Shown: positions 1-8,528 of the stretch, piece by piece
How positions within the stretch are numbered: the stretch's first letter is position 1
How the letters are laid out: the number at the start of each line of letters is the position of its first letter
DNA from: Arthrobacter sp. S41
GTDB lineage: Bacteria; Actinomycetota; Actinomycetes; Actinomycetales; Micrococcaceae
DNA: 64,000 nucleotides
Reading direction: 5' to 3'
Assembly: GCF_004320535.1 (NCBI RefSeq)
Contig: NZ_SIHY01000002.1
Coordinates: forward strand, 310,001 to 374,000
The notes under the pieces: model-generated
What the model saw: only the letters and a program-made list of their open reading frames with translations
Databases searched by the model: none
What the model was told of the DNA's origin: nothing
Made by a program: the position numbers and the translations under genes

Positions 1-1
1 C

Positions 2-1300
2 TACAAAGAGTCCGTGCGCATCGGAGATATCCTGCGCAAAGAAACCGTCGGTGGCATGGTGCTTATCGCCGGAGCGTTGCTGGCACTAATCTGGGCCAAC
101 ACTCCCCTACGCGAGTCCTACTTTGCACTGCGTGATTTCCACTTTGGCCCAACGCTGTTAGGTGTAGATCTAAATCTCTCCATCGGCCACTGGGCTGCGG
201 ACGCGCTGCTTGCGGTGTTCTTCTTCCTCACCGGTTTGGAACTGAAAAAAGAATTTGTCATCGGTGACCTGCGTAACGTGAAGACTGCAGCTGTCCCTGT
301 GGCTGCAGCATTCGGCGGTGTCCTCGTACCGGCGCTCATCTTTGTGGCCATTGCTTCGGGCTCTGGCGGTGGCCAAGAACTACTACGCGGTTGGGCCATT
401 CCAACAGCCACTGACATTGCCTTTGCTGTCGCCGTGCTGGCCGTCATCGGTTCGGCACTTCCAGCCGCACTAAGAATCTTCCTGCTCACCTTGGCAGTGG
501 TGGATGACCTAATCGCCATCGTCATCATTGCCTTTGTTTTCACTGATGAACTTAAGCTGGCCTATCTTGGGCTATCGCTGATCCCGATCATTCTTTTCAC
601 TCTCTTGGCACGCTACTTCGGCAAGTTCTTTGCCAAGCATGCTTGGGCTGCCTGGGTGATCTTGTTGCCATTGGGCATCATCACCTGGATCTTCGTCTTT
701 GGCTCCGGCATTCACGCCACCATCGCGGGCGTAGTCTTGGGCTTCTGTGTCCCAGTCAAGCGCACGGACGGTCGCGAAGGAATCGGGCTTGCTGAACAGT
801 TTGAGCATCGCTTCCGCCCGTTGTCATCCGGTATCTGCATCCCAATTTTTGCGTTCTTTGCGGCCGGCGTGAGCGTAGTTTCATCCGATCCAGCCAGTGG
901 CAACGTATTTACTGACCCTGTCTTCTGGGGCATTGTTCTGGGTCTTGTGTTGGGCAAGCCGATTGGCATCATGGGATCAACCTGGTTGCTGACCAAATTC
1001 ACCAAGGCTTCCTTGGACAAGGATGCTCAGTGGGGTGACTTGCTCGGGGTAACCCTGTTGGCAGGAATTGGCTTCACCGTCTCGCTGCTGGTTTCCGAGC
1101 TGTCCTTTGGTCTGGAATCTGCTCACTATGAGCATGCGAAGGTTGCCATCCTCAGCGGTTCGTTTATCGCAGCTATCCTCGGCGCCCTGTGGCTTGTCCC
1201 GCGCAATCGTCGCTACAAGGTGATCAATGAGCGTGAGACTCGGGACGCTAATGCTGATGGTGTGCCTGATGTGTATCAGCAAGATGGCGAAAATAACTAG
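2..1300 (+). CDS. nhaA: Na+/H+ antiporter NhaA (5' end outside window)
   Basis: Secondary transporter that exchanges cytoplasmic Na+ for external H+ in the inner membrane. The protein is hydrophobic throughout with about 12 membrane segments. A TDIAFA motif sits near residue 132 and VVDDL near residue 162, counted from the internal GTG at 14; these match the Asp133 and Asp163/164 ion-binding residues of the E. coli family. The reading frame is open to the window edge (codons Y-K-E-S precede the GTG), so the true start very likely lies upstream. The C-terminus ends in a short polar tail containing DANADGVPDVYQQDGE. It is convergent with sufU, with a shared hairpin terminator between them. Confidence 0.93.
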   Translation, partial: YKESVRIGDILRKETVGGMVLIAGALLALIWANTPLRESYFALRDFHFGPTLLGVDLNLSIGHWAADALLAVFFFLTGLELKKEFVIGDLRNVKTAAVPVAAAFGGVLVPALIFVAIASGSGGGQELLRGWAIPTATDIAFAVAVLAVIGSALPAALRIFLLTLAVVDDLIAIVIIAFVFTDELKLAYLGLSLIPIILFTLLARYFGKFFAKHAWAAWVILLPLGIITWIFVFGSGIHATIAGVVLGFCVPVKRTDGREGIGLAEQFEHRFRPLSSGICIPIFAFFAAGVSVVSSDPASGNVFTDPVFWGIVLGLVLGKPIGIMGSTWLLTKFTKASLDKDAQWGDLLGVTLLAGIGFTVSLLVSELSFGLESAHYEHAKVAILSGSFIAAILGALWLVPRNRRYKVINERETRDANADGVPDVYQQDGENN

Positions 1301-1330
1301 CGTGCAGAATTCGTAGCTAGTAGTTAAAAG

Positions 1331-1373
1331 ACTGTGGCGCTTGCCCTCCGGGATGGAGAGCAAGCGCCACAGT
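1331..1373. terminator. bidirectional terminator between nhaA and sufU
   Basis: A 14-bp inverted repeat (1331-1344 with 1360-1373) has a further CCTCC/GGAG pairing inside. It lies between two convergent stop codons, so it can serve both genes. Confidence 0.8.
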
Positions 1374-1387
1374 TCTTTGCGTGCTGG

Positions 1388-1840
1388 CTACTTATTAGCG
1401 CCAAACATGGCCGCTTCAGCAGCGACCCAAGCGAGCATCGCGCACTTGACGCGAGCAGGGAACTTGGAGACGCCCACGAAGGCGGCAGCGTCCTCTAGGA
1501 CCTCTTCATCTGGTTCAAAGGTTCCCTTGGAGCGCATCATCTCGCGGAAGATCTCCAGCTTGTCCAAGAACTCTTCCTTGGTCATCTCCGGGAGCATCTC
1601 GCTGAGTACTGAGGCCGAGGCCATGGAGATAGAACAGCCATCGCCTTCCCAGCTCATGGCTTCAAAATGGTCTTCATCGTTCAATTCCACGCGCACGCGG
1701 ATCTGGTCACCACAAATGGGGTTGTGCTGGTGTGATTCACCGTGCAGAAGCCCTTCGGTGGTCTCCACCAGTGGCGAGCCGAAGCGTCGCTTGGAGTGAT
1801 CCAGGATGACCTGTTGGTATAGCTGATCTAATTCGTTCAC
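1388..1840 (-). CDS. sufU: SufU-type iron-sulfur assembly / sulfur-relay protein
   Basis: NifU-like protein that accepts persulfide sulfur from the cysteine desulfurase SufS for Fe-S cluster assembly in the cytoplasm. The 150-residue length is typical of SufU. The three conserved zinc/sulfur cysteines are visible: Cys43 in NPICGD (with Asp45), Cys69 in GDGCSIS and Cys133 in KCAMLAW. The GTG start directly abuts the sufS stop codon (TAA-GTG), so the two are translationally coupled. No sufBCD genes are within the window. Confidence 0.93.
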   Translation of the reverse strand: MNELDQLYQQVILDHSKRRFGSPLVETTEGLLHGESHQHNPICGDQIRVRVELNDEDHFEAMSWEGDGCSISMASASVLSEMLPEMTKEEFLDKLEIFREMMRSKGTFEPDEEVLEDAAAFVGVSKFPARVKCAMLAWVAAEAAMFGANK

Positions 1841-3142
1841 TTAGACTCCAAAGTATTCGCGCACGGAGCTCAAGGCGACTAGTAGAGCCTTGATATCGTC
1901 TTCCGTGTTGTACAGATAAGTGCTTGCACGAGTGGTCGCAGTGACGCCCAGGGCTCGGTGCAGTGGTTGTGCGCAGTGATGTCCTACTCGTACGGCAATG
2001 CCACGCGAGTCTAGGTATTGCCCTACGTCGTGTGGGTGCACTCCTACGACCTCAAATGGCACGGTACCGATTCGACGGACGTCGCTTGGTCCAAAGACGC
2101 GCACGCCTTCAATCTTGGATAATCCTTCAAAGAGCAAAGTACCCAGGTGTTCTTCCCACTGAGCGATGCGGTCCATGCCAATTTCTTGCAGGTAACTTAC
2201 CGCGGTAGCCAAACCATGGGTCTGGGCAATGCGCTGGGTCCCGGCTTCAAAGCGCTGCGGAGCCGGAAGAAATTCTGCGTGCTCCATATCAACCACGGTG
2301 ATCATTGATCCGCCGGTGAGGAACGGAGGCATGGCGTTCAGTAGTTCTTCACGACCATAGAGCGCCCCGATGCCGGTTGGCCCGAGCATCTTATGTCCTG
2401 AGAAAGCCATGAAATCCACGTCAAGGGCCTTCACGTCTACCGGAAGGTGCGGTACTGACTGGCAACCATCAAGAACAGTCAGTGCACCAACCTTGCGGGC
2501 AGCATCGACAAAACGCTGAGTATCGGTGATAGTTCCCAAGACGTTGGAGACGTGGGTGAAGGCTACAAGCTTGGTCTTCTCGGTCACCAACTCATCGATC
2601 AAGTCATAACGCAATGATCCGTCTTCGCTGACAGGAACGTAACGCAAGGTAGCACCAGTGCGGAACGCAAGTTCCTGCCACGGAATCAGGTTGGCGTGGT
2701 GCTCAATTTCGGTGGTGAGAATTTCATCGCCAGGACCAATGCGGAAGCGTGCCGCGGCTTCTCCTCCGCGGCCCAATGAGGCATTGGAGATTGAGTAGCT
2801 GATTAAGTTCAGTGCTTCTGTTGCGTTGGAGGTCCACACCAGTTCATTGGTGCGTGCGCCGATGAATTTCGCGACGGTCTCGCGCGCCTCTTCATAGATT
2901 TCGGTGGCCTCAACGGCTAGCGTGTGAGCGCCACGGTGTACGGCCGCGTTAGCGTTTTCGTAGTAGTGCTGCTCCGCTTCATACACGCAACGTGGCTTTT
3001 GGCTGGTTGCACCAGAGTCTAAGTACACGACGTCGGTGCTGTTGACTTGATGCTCCAGAATTTCAAAGTCTGCCTTGATTCGCTGAACCTCGACGGCGCT
3101 GAGCGATACATTGGCTTCTGGCTGACCGGTCATCGTCTGCAC
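1841..3142 (-). CDS. sufS: cysteine desulfurase SufS
   Basis: PLP-dependent group II cysteine desulfurase that releases sulfur from L-cysteine and passes it to SufU. The PLP lysine is in FSGHKMLG (about residue 251) and the persulfide cysteine in VGHHCAQPLHR (about residue 390). The open frame runs up to 3289, but I place the start at the GTG at 3142. It has a good Shine-Dalgarno (GGAGG, 5 nt spacing), and the resulting 433 residues match the family length. The longer N-terminal reading has no comparable ribosome site. It is first in the sufS-sufU pair. Confidence 0.9.
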   Translation of the reverse strand: MQTMTGQPEANVSLSAVEVQRIKADFEILEHQVNSTDVVYLDSGATSQKPRCVYEAEQHYYENANAAVHRGAHTLAVEATEIYEEARETVAKFIGARTNELVWTSNATEALNLISYSISNASLGRGGEAAARFRIGPGDEILTTEIEHHANLIPWQELAFRTGATLRYVPVSEDGSLRYDLIDELVTEKTKLVAFTHVSNVLGTITDTQRFVDAARKVGALTVLDGCQSVPHLPVDVKALDVDFMAFSGHKMLGPTGIGALYGREELLNAMPPFLTGGSMITVVDMEHAEFLPAPQRFEAGTQRIAQTHGLATAVSYLQEIGMDRIAQWEEHLGTLLFEGLSKIEGVRVFGPSDVRRIGTVPFEVVGVHPHDVGQYLDSRGIAVRVGHHCAQPLHRALGVTATTRASTYLYNTEDDIKALLVALSSVREYFGV

Positions 3143-3392
3143 GTGGTCCTCCGAATAATTGTCATGGGATGCCATGTTTCGCCGGTTGTCAGAAACCGTT
3201 GAAGGATTAGGCAAGGTGTACATTGGGTAATTATTCCACTCCGGCTCAAGAAGTACATCTAAGTTTGGCCTTAGTAAGTAACACCTCAAACGGGACCTAT
3301 TTAACGGATCAAGGACCGCGGTGAGTTGGCTGAGCCATCCCGCGATCCTCGAAAACTAAGTGTGAGCACAATGCAAGGCAACGTGATACAGA

Positions 3393-3974
3393 TTAGCTGG
3401 TATGGAATTTTGTTTGGGCTGCTTCGAGACCCGAGCTCATTAGTAGCTCAACAGCGTCTGCGCAGTTATCAATCAAAAACGGAAGATCTTGCTTTTCCGT
3501 CTTCGAGAAATCTTGCAGGACCCATTTAGCCGTGTCCATGCGTCCTGGTGGACGACCAACTCCTGCGCGAACGCGCAGATAGTCTTTGGAACCCATTGCT
3601 TTGGAGATATCGCGCAGACCGTTATGTCCACCTTCTCCCCCGCCACGTTTGAGTTTGACGGTGTCAAAAGGAATATCGATCTCATCGTGAACGACGATCA
3701 GGTGATCAACGTCGATTCCAAAGAACTTAGCGGCGTTGGCCACCGGCCCTCCGGAGAGATTCATAAATACCGTCGGCTTGGCCAGCACGATGCGCGGACC
3801 GCCGACACCCATGCGGCCTTCAACGATTTGTGACCGTGAGGAGTGAGATTTGAATTTCGATCCCACACGGTTGGCCAGTTCATCGAGCACCATTTGCCCA
3901 ATATTGTGTCTATTGCCAGCGTAGCCGGACCCGGGATTCCCGAGTCCGGCTACGAGCCAAGTGCCATCACTCAT
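3393..3974 (-). CDS. pth: peptidyl-tRNA hydrolase
   Basis: Releases tRNA from prematurely dropped peptidyl-tRNA in the cytoplasm. The N-terminal signature GLGNPGSGYAGNRHNIG is complete, including the catalytic His near residue 23. FMNLSGG and VVHDEIDIPFDTVKLKRGGG are also present. The 193 residues are the normal bacterial length. The start is an ATG 30 nt downstream of the rplY stop on the same strand. rplY-pth is a common actinobacterial pair, consistent with co-transcription and a shared role in translation. Confidence 0.95.
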   Translation of the reverse strand: MSDGTWLVAGLGNPGSGYAGNRHNIGQMVLDELANRVGSKFKSHSSRSQIVEGRMGVGGPRIVLAKPTVFMNLSGGPVANAAKFFGIDVDHLIVVHDEIDIPFDTVKLKRGGGEGGHNGLRDISKAMGSKDYLRVRAGVGRPPGRMDTAKWVLQDFSKTEKQDLPFLIDNCADAVELLMSSGLEAAQTKFHTS

Positions 3975-4004
3975 GATGCTTAGCTAAAACCTAGTTCGCT
4001 GGAA

Positions 4005-4289
4005 TTAGGCAGCGATCAAGAGGTCCAGGTGATCAACGGTGCGGTTAAGCGCGTGGATCTGGATGTCCTTGATGCTGGTCTTTACGGTCTTGCCTTCAAC
4101 GTTCAGAACGAGCTCAACGCTACGGTCACGAACAGCAAGGGTGGTTTCGTGGATTGGCAGCAATACGTGCTGTGGCTCCGAGCCTGCACCGTAGATTACT
4201 GCTGGGATCTGGCCGTCGCGACGAGCCTGGCGGGCAGCGCCCTTACCGAAATCGGTGCGTACTACGGCGTCAAGGTTTACAGATGCCAT
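4005..4289 (-). CDS. rplY: 50S ribosomal protein L25, short form
   Basis: 5S rRNA-binding ribosomal protein. The sequence shows the L25 N-terminal barrel: RTDFGKGAARQARRDG, IPAVIYG and the closing DHLDLL. Start: ATG preceded by AAGGAG. The product is only 94 residues, like E. coli L25, and stops exactly where the second CTC/TL5 beta domain would begin. Most actinobacterial homologues I know of carry that domain and run to about 190-215 residues. Only 30 nt separate the stop from pth, so there is no room for a shifted remnant. It lies in a minus-strand block with pth. Confidence 0.92.
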   Translation of the reverse strand: MASVNLDAVVRTDFGKGAARQARRDGQIPAVIYGAGSEPQHVLLPIHETTLAVRDRSVELVLNVEGKTVKTSIKDIQIHALNRTVDHLDLLIAA

Positions 4290-4877
4290 GATGATTCTCC
4301 TTAGGAAATAGATGCTTCGTTAAGGCCCTTGCGTGGACTCGGGAAGCAACTAACATCTAAGAGATCTAGAGCTTTTCCGGCCTTGTCGATAACGGTCCCA
4401 CCATTTCTGGTGATTCCCTCGCCTGGGCACAGTCAATAATTCTACCAGTTCCGCTTCCAAGGAAGAAAACCTGTAGCGAACGCCACTAAATCAGCTTAGT
4501 TGTCGAAACGATAACAATTCGGTAATAACGCTCCCCCGCTGCTTAGTTAGATTCCACGAAGAATGCCTTCGCGGCTCACAGCGAAGGTCCTCACTGTCAT
4601 CCAAAGGCAGAGATCAGAGTAGGCGAAGGTCAAGTCGTTGCCTCCATTCAGAGTCACCCGTTCCATGGAAAAGCCATCGACCGGGCAACTCGCATCGATG
4701 CCTCTCTCCCCATTATCTATTTTGACAGTCTCCAAAAGAGGATCATAGGGACTGTCTGCCGACTAGTCTCGGCGTGGTGTCTTGCCCCTGACTAACCAAT
4801 GATCCGGAGTGTTTTCACTGAGACTGGAATGGCAGCAGAGCATCTACAAATTACTACCTTTCCCAAAAGGGAATGAG
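4290..4877. other. 588-bp gap upstream of rplY without a convincing gene
   Basis: The part next to rplY must carry its promoter; TAGAAT at 4439-4444 (minus strand) is the best -10 candidate. A 62-codon minus-strand frame at 4547-4735 starts with TTG, has no ribosome site and resembles no family I know. It could be a small gene or a remnant. No transposon ends, tRNA or repeat array were seen. Confidence 0.4.
4439..4444 (-). promoter_or_regulatory. candidate -10 element for rplY-pth
   Basis: TAGAAT on the minus strand, about 150 nt upstream of the rplY start. No good -35 is visible at 16-18 bp, so this is tentative. Confidence 0.25.
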
Positions 4878-5183
4878 TCACCAGTCAAAAAGTTCTATGT
4901 ACAGTTCTGAGTCCGGATCAAGTGCTGAAAGCCGCTCAACAATCCCTGAATAGAGTTCAATGGACGATGGAACGGATGATTTGTCCAGTTCCGTCTTCAT
5001 TCGATCCAAGACAGGTTGAACCTTGCCGGACAGACGATACTGATAGGTCGTTTTCCCATCCTCTACTTTGTGTAAAGAGCGCTCGTCCCATAAGTCATAG
5101 ATTGCTTTCCCGAGCCAATAGTCTTCTTTGCCGCCGATGTAGTCGCCGTCGAGTTTTCTGATACTTGTGATCCACGTACCCAT
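4878..5183 (-). CDS. uncharacterised 101-residue protein
   Basis: Not recognised. The start is the ATG at 5183, chosen because AAGGAG lies 6 nt upstream; the frame extends 15 codons further without another ribosome site. The product begins MGTWITSIRKLDG, contains the aromatic stretch EDYWLGKAIYDLWDE, and ends acidic (DPDSELYIELFDW). It is soluble, with no signal peptide, membrane segment or cysteine. A strong ribosome site and normal amino-acid composition suggest a real gene. It sits alone between prs and rplY with long non-coding flanks, so context gives no function; it may be an accessory insertion in an otherwise conserved block. Confidence 0.6.
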   Translation of the reverse strand: MGTWITSIRKLDGDYIGGKEDYWLGKAIYDLWDERSLHKVEDGKTTYQYRLSGKVQPVLDRMKTELDKSSVPSSIELYSGIVERLSALDPDSELYIELFDW

Positions 5184-5653
5184 GCTTTTCTCCTTAGTAC
5201 CCTCACTCGTGACCCTACCGTGCGTCACCGACAGGTTAAGTCACCCAAATACTGACGGATACTGTCGCACTCATCAGCGATCAAATTACGGGCTGAGCCT
5301 CTAGGCTGATCTTGAGGTTGACTCAAATCTTCTAATGGATGAAGTCGGAGGGCGTGCCTTTCCCATGCCAATTACGAATCCGGACCAGACGTCGTTCAGC
5401 TGGCCAATGCCTGCGCCATCTGTCAGTCCGGATCTGCCCAGTCATGGTTTCACCAACCAAGACCGTTTTGATTTTGTCTAGACACAGCCGTCCGGCTACT
5501 ATCTCGATCAGTTTCAACTGCACTAGAGGACGTTGATTCTGCATAGTGTAGGAGAGGCTCAAGCCCTTTACCTGAGCTTCTCAGCAACTCGGCTTAACCG
5601 CTTCTGGCCGGCCCCAAAAGGGACCGGCCAGAAGCTATGCGAAACGAGGGCTA
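5184..5653. other. 470-bp gap between the small unknown gene and prs
   Basis: Holds the prs terminator (5601-5634) and presumably the promoter of the downstream small gene. Two overlapping opposite-strand frames around 5332-5562 (65-76 codons) lack ribosome sites and look like chance. Nothing else was recognised. Confidence 0.4.
5601..5634 (-). terminator. prs terminator
   Basis: A 15-bp stem (CTTCTGGCCGG... with its complement, one G-T pair) and an AAAA loop, lying about 20 nt after the prs stop codon on the minus strand. Confidence 0.8.
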
Positions 5654-6634
5654 CTAAGCGCGGCCGTCAAACAGGTTCGTGACCGAACCGTCGTGGAATA
5701 CTTCCGAGATCGCGCGAGCGATAGTCGGTGCAATGGACAGCACCGTCAGGTTCTCAAAACGCTTGTCTTCAGGGATTGGCAGGGTGTTGGTGACAACAAC
5801 TTCGCGTGCACCACAATCAGCCAAACGCTGAGCAGCAGGATCCGAGAAGACAGCGTGGGTAGCTGCGATGATGACGTCCTTGGCGCCGGCTTCCTTCAGC
5901 ACGCGCACAGCACCTGCGATGGTTCCACCGGTATCAATCATGTCGTCAATCAGGATCGCGGTGCGGCCCTCAACCTGACCCACAACGGTCTTGGACTCTG
6001 CCTGGTTAGGCACGGTCAAGTCGCGGGACTTGTGTACGAAGGCCAGAGGAACGCCGCCCAAACGGTCAGCCCACTGCTCTGCTACGCGAACACGTCCGGT
6101 GTCTGGGGAAACCACGGTGGCTTCGTTAACATCAATTTTGGTCTTGATGTAGTCCGCCAGCATTGGGAAACCAAAGAGGTGGTCAACCGGGCCGTCGAAG
6201 AAGCCCTGAATCTGCGCGGTGTGCAGGTCGCAAGAGATGATACGGTCTGCGCCGGCAGTCTTGAATAGGTCGGCAACCAGACGAGCCGAGATAGGCTCGC
6301 GGCCACGGCCCTTCTTGTCCTGTCGTGCGTAAGGGTAGAACGGAGCTACCACGGTGATACGACGAGCCGAAGCGCGCTTCATCGAGTCAATCATGATCAG
6401 CTGTTCCATCAGCCAGTTGTTTGTTGGCGCTGGGTAGGACTGCAGCAGGAAGACGTCCTTACCGCGGACCGACTCGTCCGAGCGCACGTAGATCTCGCCG
6501 TTGGCGAAGTCATAGGCGTTCAGCGGCAGAAGTTCGGTGCCAAGTTCCTTGGCGACCTCGGCGGCTAGTTCCGGGTGTGCACGACCGCTGGCCAGCACCA
6601 GCTTTTTGTCGACGTTATGGCTGATTTCACTCAT
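5654..6634 (-). CDS. prs: ribose-phosphate pyrophosphokinase (PRPP synthase)
   Basis: Makes PRPP from ribose 5-phosphate and ATP for nucleotide, His and Trp synthesis, and in actinobacteria also for decaprenyl-phosphoryl-ribose-type precursors. Class I signatures are clear: the flexible-loop region YARQDKKGRGREPISARL, the metal-binding DLHTAQIQGFFD, and the PRPP loop IDDMIDTGGTIAGA. The 326 residues match the family. It follows glmU by 72 nt on the same strand, the usual glmU-prs arrangement, and ends at a strong hairpin terminator. The ATG start has only a weak ribosome site. Confidence 0.96.
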   Translation of the reverse strand: MSEISHNVDKKLVLASGRAHPELAAEVAKELGTELLPLNAYDFANGEIYVRSDESVRGKDVFLLQSYPAPTNNWLMEQLIMIDSMKRASARRITVVAPFYPYARQDKKGRGREPISARLVADLFKTAGADRIISCDLHTAQIQGFFDGPVDHLFGFPMLADYIKTKIDVNEATVVSPDTGRVRVAEQWADRLGGVPLAFVHKSRDLTVPNQAESKTVVGQVEGRTAILIDDMIDTGGTIAGAVRVLKEAGAKDVIIAATHAVFSDPAAQRLADCGAREVVVTNTLPIPEDKRFENLTVLSIAPTIARAISEVFHDGSVTNLFDGRA

Positions 6635-6706
6635 TGGGTATGCTTTCTCGCTCGCTTCGCTATCACGTATGAGGTTGTTGTCGAGGAAATAAAGTCCGTG
6701 ACCGGA

Positions 6707-8158
6707 TTACTCGGTGCCCGAGGAATTCAGAGAGGACTTGAATGCGGCGTCTGCCGAAGGGGTACCTGGGCGCTTTTCAAGCGTCCACCCCTCAGAGTTA
6801 CGCTGCGGGGCCACAGACAGTGCCAAGGCACCGGCGGGGACGTTTTTGCGGACGATGGCGCCAGCTCCGGTGTATGCGCCGTCCCCAATTTCCACTGGGG
6901 CAACAAATACGGTGTTAGAGCTGGTGCGCACGTGCGAACCAATCTTGGTCCGGTGCTTCTTTTCGCCATCGTAGTTCGCGGTGATATTGCCACACCCGAT
7001 ATTGGTGAATTCACCGATTTCAGCATCGCCGGCGTAGCCGAGATGCGAGAGCTTGGAGCCACGACCGATCGTGACGTTCTTGGTTTCGTAGAAAGCGCCA
7101 ATCTTGCCATCGACACCCAAATCGGTACCTGGGCGAAGGTAAGCGAAGGGACCAACCGAGGCGCCTGCAGCGATGCGCGAGTCGGTGGCGTCGGTGCGCT
7201 TGACGGTGGCCCGCTGGCCAACCACGACGTTGGTCAATGTGGTGTCTGGGCCGACGATGGCGTTATCGCCAATAATCGTTTCGCCGTGCAGCTGAGTGCC
7301 TGGCATCAGAGTGGTGTCCTGACCGATGATCACGTCTGCATCAATCCACGTGGTGGCTGGATCAACGATGGTTACACCCTGACGCATCCAGAATTCGGTT
7401 TTGCGCTGGTTGTAAATACGAGCCAAGTTGGAGACCTGGACGCGGTCGTTAGCGCCCTCAATCTGCCAACGGTCAGCGATCTGCGAGGAAGCAACACGGC
7501 CGCCACGACCGCGAGCGATAGCCAAAACGTCGGTCAGGTACATCTCGCCCTGCGCGTTGTCGGTAGTGACCTCGGTCAGTGCCGAACGCAGCATCTGTGC
7601 ATCAAATGCGTAGATTCCGGAGTTGATTTCCTTGATCAGCAGTTCATCTGCCGAAGCATCCTTCTGCTCGCGGATTCCAGCAACTTCGCCGTTCTCGTCG
7701 CGCAGAATACGACCATATCCGTTGGGGTCTTCCAACGAGGTGGTCAGCACGGTCACCGAGTTGCGGTTGGTCTCGTGGGTAGCCACAAGATCCTGCAGTA
7801 CTTCGCTGGTGAGCAATGGCACATCACCGTAAGTCACCACGACGGTGCCTTCAAGGGATGGGTCCACGGCTTCAAGGCCCTGTGCAACTGCGCGTCCGGT
7901 GCCCGGAATTTCATCCTGATCAGCGACGGTGATCGAAGGGAACTGGCTGAGGATGTGCTCAGCTACCAGGTCTCGCTGGTGGCGAACCACGGCCACAAGA
8001 TTTTTTGGTTCCAATGCAGAAGCTGCGTGAAGTGCGTGCCCAATCATGGATCGACCTGCGATTTCGTGCATGATCTTCGGCTTGGCGGACTTCATCCGGG
8101 TACCAGCGCCGGCGGCGAGGACGATGACAGCTACTGGTGCATTGACCTGATCGCTCAA
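6707..8158 (-). CDS. glmU: bifunctional N-acetylglucosamine-1-phosphate uridyltransferase / glucosamine-1-phosphate acetyltransferase
   Basis: Makes UDP-GlcNAc for peptidoglycan and mycothiol. The N-terminal pyrophosphorylase half begins VIVLAAGAGTRMKS, with GTGRAVAQ and VVTYGDVPLLT following. The C-terminal half is a left-handed beta-helix acetyltransferase with hexapeptide repeats, YLRPGTDLG and ITANYDGEKKHRT. The start is set at the TTG at 8158, which has AGGAG 7 nt upstream and yields the standard N-terminus (483 residues). The frame continues 20 codons further without support. It lies upstream of prs and downstream of a tRNA-Gln on the same strand. Confidence 0.96.
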   Translation of the reverse strand: MSDQVNAPVAVIVLAAGAGTRMKSAKPKIMHEIAGRSMIGHALHAASALEPKNLVAVVRHQRDLVAEHILSQFPSITVADQDEIPGTGRAVAQGLEAVDPSLEGTVVVTYGDVPLLTSEVLQDLVATHETNRNSVTVLTTSLEDPNGYGRILRDENGEVAGIREQKDASADELLIKEINSGIYAFDAQMLRSALTEVTTDNAQGEMYLTDVLAIARGRGGRVASSQIADRWQIEGANDRVQVSNLARIYNQRKTEFWMRQGVTIVDPATTWIDADVIIGQDTTLMPGTQLHGETIIGDNAIVGPDTTLTNVVVGQRATVKRTDATDSRIAAGASVGPFAYLRPGTDLGVDGKIGAFYETKNVTIGRGSKLSHLGYAGDAEIGEFTNIGCGNITANYDGEKKHRTKIGSHVRTSSNTVFVAPVEIGDGAYTGAGAIVRKNVPAGALALSVAPQRNSEGWTLEKRPGTPSADAAFKSSLNSSGTE

Positions 8159-8293
8159 GTGCGTTCTCCTGCATATTAGATTCAAGGTTTCGGGCAGAGA
8201 AGAATAACCCTTAGACAAGTCTAACGTGCATAGCCAGATTGGCTGAACTGGTTAAAGAATAAAAGCGCCACATGCGTGACGCTTTTTCTTTGG

Positions 8294-8365
8294 TTCCGCC
8301 CCTAGGATTCGAACCTAGAATACACAGCTCCAAAGGCTGGAGTGTTGCCATTACACCAGGGCGGA
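8294..8365 (-). tRNA. tRNA-Gln (anticodon TTG)
   Basis: A cloverleaf can be folded: acceptor TCCGCCC/GGGCGGA, T-arm with GGTTCGAATCC, and anticodon loop CTTTGGA giving TTG. CCA is encoded, extending to 8291. It lies between glmU and the divergent ABC-F gene. Confidence 0.95.
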
Positions 8366-8515
8366 AAACGGCTTATGTGGGTCATCCCCCACAAGCACGC
8401 TAATTATTCTGCCATGTTCGGCCCCGTGAGTGAAATCGCAAAACGCCATGGCTAAATACGAGTACACGAAGTGGCACCTGGCACCGCGCTCAGACTTCGA
8501 TTTGCACCCGGAACG

Positions 8516-8521
8516 TAAAAT
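8516..8521 (+). promoter_or_regulatory. -10 element for a leaderless ABC-F transcript
   Basis: TAAAAT ends 7 nt before the GTG at 8529, which has no Shine-Dalgarno. Transcription starting at the G of GTG would give a leaderless mRNA. Confidence 0.4.
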
Positions 8522-8528
8522 AGAAATC

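Noticed and set aside
5332-5562. 76-codon minus-strand frame near prs
   Set aside because: No ribosome site and no family resemblance; opposite strand is equally open.
6575-8179. 534-codon plus-strand open frame
   Set aside because: Antisense to glmU; the glmU motifs are complete and this frame resembles nothing.
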